Source: an uncultured Campylobacter sp.
GTDB lineage: Bacteria > Campylobacterota > Campylobacteria > Campylobacterales > Campylobacteraceae
Assembly (NCBI RefSeq): GCF_937997535.1
Contig: NZ_CALKTT010000035.1
Coordinates: forward strand, 1-5,601
Direction: 5' to 3'
DNA length: 5,601 nt
Positions 1-5,601 of this stretch are shown piece after piece. The position numbers were made by a program, and so were the translations under genes. Below the pieces are notes generated by a model. The model saw nothing but the letters and a program-made list of their open reading frames with translations, was not told the DNA's origin and did not search any database. The number at the start of each line of letters is the position of its first letter. The first letter of the stretch is position 1.

Positions 1-1711
1 TGCCGTCTTGGCAAAATTTCTTAAGGTCTTTTTCGGTTAGAATTTTACTCTTTCCGCTATTAATATCGACTAAAGTTACGCGCTCGGTGCATGAGTAGCA
101 CGGATCCATCGAGCATACGATTAGCGCCGCATCGGAGATGTTATTTCCGCGGAATTGAAATCGCAAGCTCGGCCAGTTATTATACGTAGCGGCGCGACAT
201 CTCCAGCGGTAAACCTTCTGTGCGTTGCCTTGCATGATCCAGTGGACATTTTCGCCGCGCGGTGCTTCGTCGTGACCTAAAGCGTAGTTTTCCGGTCTGA
301 TCATAGTCTGTGGATCGATCATTATCGGAGTTTGCGGCATTTGATGCAAGCACTGTCTGATGATGTGGATCGATTGTTTAAGCTCTTTATATCTTACGAC
401 TTCGCGACTGAATACATCGCCACCGTGCTCTACGGCTACTTCGAATTCTATCTTGTTGAAGAAATCATAAGGGTGATCGTAGCGGTTGTCGCGTTTAAAA
501 CCGGAAGCTCTCATATTCGGACCTACCGGGCTAAAGTCACGCGCCACTTTGCGATCTAATACGCCCACACCCTTCCAGCGACCGATTTGGCGTTTATCCT
601 CCATAACGGCGTCCCAAATTTCAGAAATTTGAACATCAAGTTTATTGATGATCTCGATGCTCTTGCGGATTTCATTGTCGGTCATATCGCGGCGAAGTCC
701 GCCCATTATTACATTGCCGTAGGTCTTGCGGCCGCCGGTTACGAGCTGGGCTAGCTCCATAGAGTACTCGCGCACTCTAAAGATATGCATGAAAGCGTTG
801 TAGTTGCCCGTTACCTCGCAGGCTAGACCGATATTTAAAAGATGGCTGTGAAGGCGCTCGATCTCAAGGCAGATGACGCGGATAGCTTGCGCACGAAGCG
901 GAATTTCAAGCTTGATGGCTTTCTCTGCTGCTTCAATACACGCAATCGCGTGAGCGTAGCCGCAAATTCCGCAGACGCGCTCTGCTAAATAGCCCATCTG
1001 ATCGTAATTCATTCGGTTTTCAGCTAGCTTCTCCATACCGCGGTGTTGATAAAATAAGCGGTAGTCCGCATCGATAATCTCATCGCCGTCGCAAAATAGT
1101 CTGAAGTGTCCCGGCTCATCGCTCGTTACGTGAAGAGGCCCAAGTGGAACATCTACTACGCCGTCGCCGCTAGGAAATAAAAACTCTGCATTAGGCTCGT
1201 CTTTATGATCTACAGGATCGGGCCTATAGCGATAGTCCATTGCGTCTTTACGAAGTGGATGAAGCCCATCCGGCCAATCGTCGCTTAGCACTAAACGGCG
1301 TTTATCAGGTAAGCCCTCGGCGATTAAGCCGAACATATCGAAAGCTTCTCTTTCGTACCATACGCAAGCAGGCACTAAAGGAGTAACCGACGGGAATGTA
1401 GGATCCGATCCGGGAATTAGCGTCCTAACGGTGATGAAGCATTTATCCTCTGCGGCGAAATCCTCCGCTTCGGTCATCTTTCCACCTTCCATAGATATCG
1501 CATAGTAAAGCGCGAAATTTCCGTTTAGCTCGCGCTCATCATTAGGGATCATCGTGCTGATAAAACCGCCGATGTCATAATATAGCGTCTTAACCGCAAG
1601 CGGCAGATCATTTCTATCCACTAAAACGGTGATTTGATCCTCGGCTTGGCGGGTAACTTCTAAGACCTTGACTTTAGTCTTTAAAATTTCTATAAATTTA
1701 TCGCCTCTCAT
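1..1711 (-). CDS. hyfG: Hydrogenase-4 large (catalytic) subunit, NuoC-NuoD fusion, 3' end cut by window edge
   Basis: Reverse-strand reading from ATG at 1711-1709 gives 570 residues with no stop before the left edge. E. coli HycE is about 569 residues, so only a few residues and the stop should be missing. Residues 1-165 are NuoC-like, with the signature WYEREAFDMFG (118-128) followed by DDWPDGLHPLRKD (144-156). From about 190 onward it is the NuoD/[NiFe] domain: HRGMEK (223-228), the first metal motif RVCGIC (C247, C250), EAPRGE (482-487, with the conserved outer-shell Arg485), and the second motif DPCYSCTER (C538, C541). All four cysteine ligands of the Ni-Fe site are therefore present, so it should carry out 2H+/H2 chemistry and is not complex I NuoCD. 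In the family, a HycI-type protease cuts after the Arg of the second motif (here R544), which leaves a C-terminal peptide starting at V545. The start is supported by GAGAGG 6 nt upstream and lies 2 nt after hyfF. It acts on the cytoplasmic face with the small subunit HyfI, which is not in the window. Hyc-type group 4a HycE is the nearest alternative name; the hyfE/hyfF neighbours favour hyfG. Confidence 0.95.
   Translation of the reverse strand, partial: MRGDKFIEILKTKVKVLEVTRQAEDQITVLVDRNDLPLAVKTLYYDIGGFISTMIPNDERELNGNFALYYAISMEGGKMTEAEDFAAEDKCFITVRTLIPGSDPTFPSVTPLVPACVWYEREAFDMFGLIAEGLPDKRRLVLSDDWPDGLHPLRKDAMDYRYRPDPVDHKDEPNAEFLFPSGDGVVDVPLGPLHVTSDEPGHFRLFCDGDEIIDADYRLFYQHRGMEKLAENRMNYDQMGYLAERVCGICGYAHAIACIEAAEKAIKLEIPLRAQAIRVICLEIERLHSHLLNIGLACEVTGNYNAFMHIFRVREYSMELAQLVTGGRKTYGNVIMGGLRRDMTDNEIRKSIEIINKLDVQISEIWDAVMEDKRQIGRWKGVGVLDRKVARDFSPVGPNMRASGFKRDNRYDHPYDFFNKIEFEVAVEHGGDVFSREVVRYKELKQSIHIIRQCLHQMPQTPIMIDPQTMIRPENYALGHDEAPRGENVHWIMQGNAQKVYRWRCRAATYNNWPSLRFQFRGNNISDAALIVCSMDPCYSCTERVTLVDINSGKSKILTEKDLKKFCQDG
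80..106 (-). other. [NiFe] C-terminal cysteine motif (L2) and predicted maturation cleavage point of HyfG
   Basis: This stretch encodes DPCYSCTER, with C538 and C541, the second pair of Ni-Fe ligands. In E. coli HycE the equivalent motif is DPCYSCTDR and the endopeptidase HycI cleaves directly after the Arg (R537). By homology, cleavage here would fall after R544, at about position 80/79. The codons from 79 down to the window edge encode at least 26 residues of the removable tail (V545 to G570). Confidence 0.9.
962..979 (-). other. [NiFe] proximal cysteine motif (L1) of HyfG
   Basis: This stretch encodes RVCGIC, with C247 and C250 of HyfG. In [NiFe]-hydrogenases this CxxC pair supplies two of the four thiolate ligands to the Ni-Fe centre. 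The following residues GYAH also match the usual continuation. NuoD of complex I lacks these cysteines, so the motif is diagnostic. Confidence 0.95.
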
Positions 1712-1713
1712 TT

Positions 1714-3198
1714 TTAACCTCTCATCATTATTCTAACGCCGTTTTCGACGAGCATCCAAAAATCACCTACGTGCCATACGCCGAAAATTATCACTAAAGC
1801 GCAAAGCAAGATTAGCGGTAAATTTTCAAACAAGCTCATCTCTTTAGCATAAACCACTTCACCTTTAGGCGTACCGAAGCTCGCTAGATTAAAGTGCGCG
1901 AAGTCCGCGATGAAAATAATTACGAGCGCGATCGCAAATAATGCTACGGCTATGTATTGACCGCTGGCTATCGCGCCTTTGAAAACGTTAAATTCGCTTA
2001 CGAATATCGCAAACGCAGGAACACCTACGAGCGAGCAGACCGCAGCACCAAACATTATCGTAGTAAGCGGAGCGATTTTTACCATACCGCCCATTCTAGA
2101 CATATCTTTGTGACCATAAATTCTAGCGATATTACCGGTAGAGCAGAATGCAAGAGCCTTGGTAAAGCTGTGAGCTAAGCAGTGAAAGATTGCGGCAAGC
2201 AAGCCAAAATATCCGCCGATACCTAGCGCAAATGCAATAACACCCATATGAACAACCGAGTGGTAAGCAAACATCCTCTTTACGTCGTGCTGACGAACGA
2301 GGAAAATTCCTGCTATAAATAGCGTGATCGTGCCCGAAATCAGCATCACGTGCTTAACGAAGTCTGGCCCTACCGCTTCGGCGGTTACCGCGTAATATCT
2401 AAATATCGCTAGCATCGCACATTTTAAAAGCACACCCGAAAGTAGCGCCGAAATCGGAGCCGGACCTTCTGCGTGAACGTCAGGAAGCCAAGTGTGAGTA
2501 GGAGCAAGTCCTGCTTTGGTTCCAAAGCCTATTAGAGCGAATATAAAGATAAGCTTAGCGGCATCTTTGTTTAAGCCTTTGGCGTGATCCATAATGCTAG
2601 TCCAAAGCATCGAAGCCTCGCCATCGCCCGTGATTTTGAATGTAGCCGCATATAGTAAAACGGTCGCATAAAGTGCAAACGCTAAGCCGATCGAGCAGAT
2701 AACGATATATTTGTAACCGCTCTCGGTAGATTTTTTGTCTTTATGAATAGCGACCAAAAATACCGATGCTAACGTAGTGGCCTCTACTGCAGCCCACATA
2801 AACGCGACGTTGTTGCAGATAACGCTAAGCGTCATCGTAAAAACGAAAACGTGGCAGAGCGCATAGTATTTTCTAAGATCGCTAAGATCCAGATGACCGC
2901 CCTGTATCTCCCACTTCATATAGGTGGTGGAGTATAAATTTACCAAAAAGCCCGTTACGGCGATTAGCACTAAAAATACGCAGCCTAAGCTATCTAGGAA
3001 TAGAAATTTATCGTATGCGTAAAAAGCCTCAAAGTTGCCGCTGATAAGCTTGCCTACGTTACAGAGTAGCCCTGCGGATGTAACCGCAGAAATCAAAACG
3101 TGTAGCGTGCTTAGAAGCTTGAAATTCTTAGGGCATAAGAATAATATCAGCGCTCCGAGCAACGGAAAAATTAATATAAAAGCTAAACTATTCATCAT
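1714..3198 (-). CDS. hyfF: Hydrogenase-4 membrane subunit F, NuoL/M/N antiporter-like
   Basis: A 494-residue, strongly hydrophobic protein with roughly 13-14 predicted membrane segments. It belongs to the proton-translocating NuoL/M/N (Mrp antiporter-like) family and is slightly shorter than E. coli HyfF (about 526). The family's charged residues are visible: Glu139 in WAAVEATTLASV (TM5 glutamate), Lys228 in GFGTKAGLAPTHTWLPDVHAEG (split across residues 225-245; TM7 lysine), Lys259 in SGVLLKCAML, His343 and Lys347 in HSFTKALAF, and Glu402 in FVSEFNVF (TM12, matching the NuoM-type glutamate). It should form one ion-translocation module of the membrane arm. The start is ambiguous: tandem ATGs at 3198 and 3195 give Met-Met, and AAGGGG is 3 nt from the first and 6 nt from the second, so the second may be the real one. 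It overlaps the hyfE stop by 1 nt and ends 2 nt before hyfG. The WLPDVHAEGPAPISALLSG region and the position between hyfE and hyfG favour HyfF over NuoM or NuoN. Confidence 0.93.
   Translation of the reverse strand: MMNSLAFILIFPLLGALILFLCPKNFKLLSTLHVLISAVTSAGLLCNVGKLISGNFEAFYAYDKFLFLDSLGCVFLVLIAVTGFLVNLYSTTYMKWEIQGGHLDLSDLRKYYALCHVFVFTMTLSVICNNVAFMWAAVEATTLASVFLVAIHKDKKSTESGYKYIVICSIGLAFALYATVLLYAATFKITGDGEASMLWTSIMDHAKGLNKDAAKLIFIFALIGFGTKAGLAPTHTWLPDVHAEGPAPISALLSGVLLKCAMLAIFRYYAVTAEAVGPDFVKHVMLISGTITLFIAGIFLVRQHDVKRMFAYHSVVHMGVIAFALGIGGYFGLLAAIFHCLAHSFTKALAFCSTGNIARIYGHKDMSRMGGMVKIAPLTTIMFGAAVCSLVGVPAFAIFVSEFNVFKGAIASGQYIAVALFAIALVIIFIADFAHFNLASFGTPKGEVVYAKEMSLFENLPLILLCALVIIFGVWHVGDFWMLVENGVRIMMRG
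1718..1723 (-). promoter_or_regulatory. Ribosome binding site of hyfG
   Basis: The minus strand reads GAGAGG, 6 nt before the hyfG ATG (1711-1709). It lies inside the last codons of hyfF (Met-Arg-Gly-stop), so hyfG initiation is probably coupled to termination of hyfF translation. Confidence 0.7.
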
Positions 3199-3842
3199 TA
3201 ACCCCTTAAATTCGAAGCTTTAGACGTATCAAGTCCGTCATAGGCTTTGTAAAATCTAACCGCTAAAACGCTCATAATAATAACCGCAAAGATTGCATCG
3301 GTTAAAATTCCAAGCTCGACTAGCTCGTGAGAGTTGTAAGCCATAAGTGCAAGGCTTAGGTGGATGCCGTTTTCAAATAGGCAGTAGGCTAGAATTTGCT
3401 TGATGAAAGAATTTCTTAGCATGAAGCCAAAAATTCCCATCATAAATACGGTTACTGCCGCTATTAGAACGATTCTTTCTTGAATAAGAGAGAATTTAAG
3501 CAAGATCGGATTGATTGTCATCGCAATCGCTAGCGAAAATCCCATCGCAATAACGGGGCTTACGAAAAAGCCGCCTACCGGCTCATCCTCGCTGATCACA
3601 TCCAGCTTTTTAACTAGCCAAAATAAAATTCCCGGCACGAAAATAACCTTCGTAAAAAACGCCACTATCGCCCAAATTCTAAGCTGCGGCGCATTGAAGT
3701 TAGAATACAGCATAAAAAATATGCTTACCAAAAATAGCGTCTGAATCGCGTAAATTCCGATCGAAAGTTTTAAATTTCTAAGTCCGAATACCGCGAGTGA
3801 CGTTACGATCATACAAATTGCTAAAATATCGATACTATTCAT
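3198..3842 (-). CDS. hyfE: Hydrogenase-4 membrane subunit E, NuoK-like C-terminal half
   Basis: A 214-residue hydrophobic protein, essentially the length of E. coli HyfE (about 216), with about six to seven predicted membrane segments. The N-terminal half (1-80) holds paired helices ending in the basic stretch WLVKKLD, then an acidic loop ISEDEP (83-88). The C-terminal half (about 125-200) resembles NuoK: a helix, the basic turn LRNSFIKQ (142-149), then a helix with Glu157 in LFENGIHLSL, followed by Glu173/Glu176 and a last helix from about 178. NuoK carries essential membrane glutamates in comparable places, so Glu157 is the best candidate for a proton-path residue; this is inference. It is expected to sit in the membrane arm beside HyfC and HyfF. 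The ATG is 1 nt after the hyfC stop with AGGA 7 nt upstream, and the TAA overlaps the hyfF start. HyfE is found in Hyf-type but not Hyc-type operons, so it helps to name the cluster. Confidence 0.9.
   Translation of the reverse strand: MNSIDILAICMIVTSLAVFGLRNLKLSIGIYAIQTLFLVSIFFMLYSNFNAPQLRIWAIVAFFTKVIFVPGILFWLVKKLDVISEDEPVGGFFVSPVIAMGFSLAIAMTINPILLKFSLIQERIVLIAAVTVFMMGIFGFMLRNSFIKQILAYCLFENGIHLSLALMAYNSHELVELGILTDAIFAVIIMSVLAVRFYKAYDGLDTSKASNLRG
3202..3207 (-). promoter_or_regulatory. Ribosome binding site of hyfF
   Basis: The minus strand reads AAGGGG within the last codons of hyfE. It is only 3 nt from the ATG at 3198-3196 but 6 nt from the second ATG at 3195-3193. The spacing therefore favours the second ATG, which would shorten HyfF by one residue. 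Confidence 0.55.
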
Positions 3843-3843
3843 C

Positions 3844-4782
3844 TTAAAATCCTACTACGTAAAGCGTTAATGCCGCAAAAGCAATGGCAAGAGCGCCGCA
3901 TGAAATTTTGCGCATGCTCGAAGTCATTCTGAAGCGTGGTCCAAAGTTGTCGATGAAAACGGCTGCTACGTAAAATACGCCGGTTTTTAGCACAAAGATT
4001 ATGATCGCCAAAAACGGATTGCTAAAATTCCACGGCTCAAATATCGTTAGGAATAATCCGATCATCGCAAATTGCTTCAAAATAAGCGCCGCTTGCACTA
4101 AGCCGAGATCGCTACCTGCATATTCGCCAAGTAGACCTTCTTGAAGCTCTTGCTCGGCTTCGGCAAGATCAAATGGCTTTCTGCCGGTCTCGACATACAT
4201 ACACCATAAAAACGCAATCGAAGCGATAGCAAAGCTTGGAATTTGATAGCCGATCTGACCGCTGCGTACCATCCCCTGAATCTCAACTAAATTTGAAGTT
4301 CCCGCAGCCATCATTACTACGATTAGGCACATCATCATCACAGGTTCGACAAAAACGGCAAGCATCTGCTCGCGTCCGCCGCCGGTTGCGGCAAACGGGT
4401 TACCGCTATCTATCGAAGCCGCACCGAATACGAAGCGCAAAAGCGCGCCTAGATATAGGATAACGAAAATATCCGAATATGCTCCGAAAATTTTATCGGT
4501 GGTTGGATCGCTGTATGTAATAGGAATAGCCGCCAAAATCGCTGCCGAAGTAGCGAAAAGGGAAAACGGCGCCCACCTAAATACCCAGTGGCTGCACGCA
4601 GGAACGGTTCTGCCGCGCTTAAAAAGCTTAATAATATCGCGGTAAGTCTGGAAAAAATCGCTTCCTTGTTTCGACTGAAGCTTGGCTCGAAGTTTTCTCG
4701 CCATACCGTCGAAAAGTGGAGCGACTAGGACGATAACCGCGACTTGAAATATCATTAAAAATATAGTTTGTATAGTCTGCAT
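3844..4782 (-). CDS. hyfC: Hydrogenase-4 membrane subunit C, NuoH-like
   Basis: A 312-residue membrane protein, close to E. coli HycD (about 307) and HyfC (about 322), of the NuoH/HycD family. This subunit anchors the hydrogenase arm to the membrane and carries the entry channel linking redox chemistry to ion movement. After an N-terminal helix (about 5-24) comes the family's cytoplasmic signature ARKLRAKLQSKQG (28-40) with YRDIIKLFKR (47-56). Further on are DSGNPFAA (125-132), Glu146 in the FVEP motif, and the acidic loop ETGRKPFDLAEAEQELQEG (198-216), rich in Glu/Asp as in NuoH loop 3. About eight membrane segments are predicted. The start at 4782-4780 is well supported by a strong AGGAGGT, 5 nt upstream. 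It follows hyfB by 10 nt and precedes hyfE by 1 nt; in E. coli hyfD would lie in this last position. HycD of a Hyc-type operon is an alternative name, but hyfE and hyfF follow directly. Confidence 0.93.
   Translation of the reverse strand: MQTIQTIFLMIFQVAVIVLVAPLFDGMARKLRAKLQSKQGSDFFQTYRDIIKLFKRGRTVPACSHWVFRWAPFSLFATSAAILAAIPITYSDPTTDKIFGAYSDIFVILYLGALLRFVFGAASIDSGNPFAATGGGREQMLAVFVEPVMMMCLIVVMMAAGTSNLVEIQGMVRSGQIGYQIPSFAIASIAFLWCMYVETGRKPFDLAEAEQELQEGLLGEYAGSDLGLVQAALILKQFAMIGLFLTIFEPWNFSNPFLAIIIFVLKTGVFYVAAVFIDNFGPRFRMTSSMRKISCGALAIAFAALTLYVVGF
3850..3853 (-). promoter_or_regulatory. Ribosome binding site of hyfE
   Basis: The minus strand reads AGGA, 7 nt before the hyfE ATG (3842-3840), inside the final codons of hyfC. 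It is a short, moderate match. Translation of hyfE may rely partly on ribosomes that have just finished hyfC. Confidence 0.5.
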
Positions 4783-4787
4783 CTTAA

Positions 4788-4794
4788 ACCTCCT
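4788..4794 (-). promoter_or_regulatory. Strong ribosome binding site of hyfC
   Basis: The minus strand reads AGGAGGT, close to a full anti-16S match, 5 nt before the hyfC ATG (4782-4780). It overlaps the hyfB stop codon (TAG, 4795-4793). It is the strongest such site in the window and fixes the start of hyfC. Confidence 0.85.
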
Positions 4795-5601
4795 AGATCA
4801 AGAAATATCCGACGCCCAGTATCGCGCAAAGATAGATTAGGATGTAAAGCGTATATAAATTTGCATAGCCGCTTTGAATAATTCCTATCTTATCGGCGAT
4901 CTTCTTACTCCAATCGATTACCGGTTGATAAATCATCGTCCACCAAATGTCTTGTGGGTGGTTGTGATACTCGATCGGTCCGAAGTAGCCGTTTTGCTCT
5001 ATTCTGCGTTTATGACCTCTAAATAACCAGTCCATAATCTTTCTTAAATCGCCGGTAAAAGGACCGCCGGTCATCTGCATGCGAGGGCTATATTTAAAGC
5101 CGCACGCCCAAGGATCTGTCTCGCGAGGTTTGTCACGATTTGCTTTCATAACCGCTAGGATGATAAACGGAAGCAGCATTGTAGAACACAAAATCACTGC
5201 AATAAGAGGAGTTGAAACGATACTTCCCAAAGGCGAAGTGATTGACGAAGCGCCTAGGCTTGCGACAAATTCTCTATTGGAAGTGATAGAATTTACCGCC
5301 TGCATGATGTAATCGACTATGAAGTGTGCGCCTACGCCAAATCCCACGCAACCTATCATCAGTATGATCATTCCTAAAACCATCCCAAGAGGACTTTCTT
5401 TTGCATTTTCCCAAATTTTTTCATCTCTCGGGGTTCCTGCAAAGATTACCGCATAAAGCTTAAGGTGCATACCGACTAAAACGCCCGTAAGTGCAAGAGC
5501 GACCACTGCTAAAGAGAAGGCGTATCTGATGAAAATTCCGCTTTCCTTAGCGCCTTGAAGCATTCCTTGATAGGTAAACCACTCTGAAACGAAGCCGTTT
5601 A
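4793..5601 (-). CDS. hyfB: Hydrogenase-4 membrane subunit B, NuoL-like, C-terminal part only
   Basis: The frame is open through the right edge, so this is the last 268 residues of a protein expected to be about 600-670 long. The ATG at 5563 is internal, because the codons before it read NGFVSEWFTYQG, the well-conserved TM12 segment of HyfB/HycC with its membrane glutamate. After this come a helix (about 22-45), the motif KLYAVIFAGTPR (47-58), another long helix (about 70-97), a helix at about 128-151, then DPWACGFKYSPRM (162-174), GPFTGDLRKIMDWLF (179-193), a polar stretch, and a last helix to the C terminus (numbering from the first visible residue). The DPWACG..Y motif and the F..PLR-like segment after it are typical of HyfB/HycC C termini. 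The polar region before the last helix may be the lateral amphipathic element known from NuoL-like subunits; that is inference. It is an antiporter-like subunit of the membrane arm. HycC is the alternative, less likely given hyfE and hyfF downstream. Confidence 0.9.
   Translation of the reverse strand, partial: NGFVSEWFTYQGMLQGAKESGIFIRYAFSLAVVALALTGVLVGMHLKLYAVIFAGTPRDEKIWENAKESPLGMVLGMIILMIGCVGFGVGAHFIVDYIMQAVNSITSNREFVASLGASSITSPLGSIVSTPLIAVILCSTMLLPFIILAVMKANRDKPRETDPWACGFKYSPRMQMTGGPFTGDLRKIMDWLFRGHKRRIEQNGYFGPIEYHNHPQDIWWTMIYQPVIDWSKKIADKIGIIQSGYANLYTLYILIYLCAILGVGYFLI

Noticed and set aside
332..559. Plus-strand open frame of 75 codons
   Set aside because: It lies wholly antisense to the conserved hyfG sequence, has no recognisable motif and no convincing ribosome site.
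1957..2178. Plus-strand open frame of 73 codons
   Set aside because: Antisense to hyfF, with a composition that simply mirrors the membrane-protein codons opposite.
3035..3223. Plus-strand open frame of 62 codons spanning the hyfE/hyfF junction
   Set aside because: Antisense to the hyfF N terminus and hyfE stop, with no family resemblance.
3511..3744. Plus-strand open frame of 77 codons
   Set aside because: Antisense shadow of hyfE, with no supporting signal.
4098..4286. Minus-strand open frame of 62 codons inside hyfC
   Set aside because: It is an alternate frame of hyfC on the same strand, and the hyfC frame carries the conserved NuoH-like acidic loop here.
4236..4463. Plus-strand open frame of 75 codons
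   Set aside because: Antisense to hyfC; arginine- and serine-rich shadow translation without motifs.
5079..5312. Plus-strand open frame of 77 codons
   Set aside because: Antisense to hyfB, with no motif or ribosome site.
4793..5563. A complete 256-residue protein starting at the ATG at 5563
   Set aside because: The frame is open upstream to the window edge and encodes the conserved NGFVSEWFTYQ segment of HyfB, so this ATG is an internal methionine.
1709..5601. Complex I (nuo) operon rather than hydrogenase
   Set aside because: HyfG carries all four Ni-Fe cysteines, which NuoD lacks, and the order B-C-E-F-G with a 214-residue HyfE does not match nuoA-N.
1..5601. Promoters, terminators, CRISPR repeats, tRNAs, insertion sequences or attachment sites
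   Set aside because: By eye I found no repeat array, hairpin plus T-run, transposase or RNA gene; the longest non-coding gap is 10 nt, which leaves no room for them between genes.

Overview
The window is an internal slice of an operon for a group 4 [NiFe]-hydrogenase of the Hyf (hydrogenase-4, formate-hydrogenlyase-2-like) family. All recognisable coding sequence lies on the minus strand, so the genes are transcribed from right to left. In transcription order they are hyfB (C-terminal 268 residues only, entering at the right edge), hyfC, hyfE, hyfF, and hyfG (570 residues, leaving at the left edge just before its expected stop). The window is coding almost end to end. Junctions are +10 nt (hyfB/hyfC), +1 nt (hyfC/hyfE), a 1-nt TAATG overlap (hyfE/hyfF) and +2 nt (hyfF/hyfG). 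Each internal start has a plausible Shine-Dalgarno sequence, and no promoter, terminator, RNA gene, mobile element or CRISPR array is visible.

How the parts fit: hyfG encodes the catalytic large subunit. It has an N-terminal NuoC-like domain fused to a NuoD-like [NiFe] domain, and both cysteine pairs that bind the Ni-Fe centre are present. hyfC encodes the NuoH-like subunit that joins the peripheral arm to the membrane. hyfE encodes a small membrane subunit with a NuoK-like C-terminal half. hyfB and hyfF encode NuoL/M/N-type antiporter-like subunits. Together they would form most of a membrane-bound complex linking H2 production or oxidation to ion movement. The electron-transfer subunits (HyfA, HyfH), HyfI, maturation proteins and any formate dehydrogenase would lie outside the window.

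The main departure from the E. coli hyf operon is that hyfD, a third antiporter-like subunit, is absent between hyfC and hyfE. The intact cysteine pairs separate HyfG from complex I NuoCD and from hydrogenase-related complexes that have lost the metal site.

Organism: moderate GC (mid-40s percent by eye), frequent AAATTT/AAAATTT strings, very tight gene packing and the hyfB-C-E-F-G order suggest Campylobacterota, probably one of the higher-GC Campylobacter species (the gracilis/rectus/showae/curvus kind). This is inference from style and family, not a database match. The window looks like a conserved, vertically maintained metabolic operon. I see no sign of a wholly new system in it.
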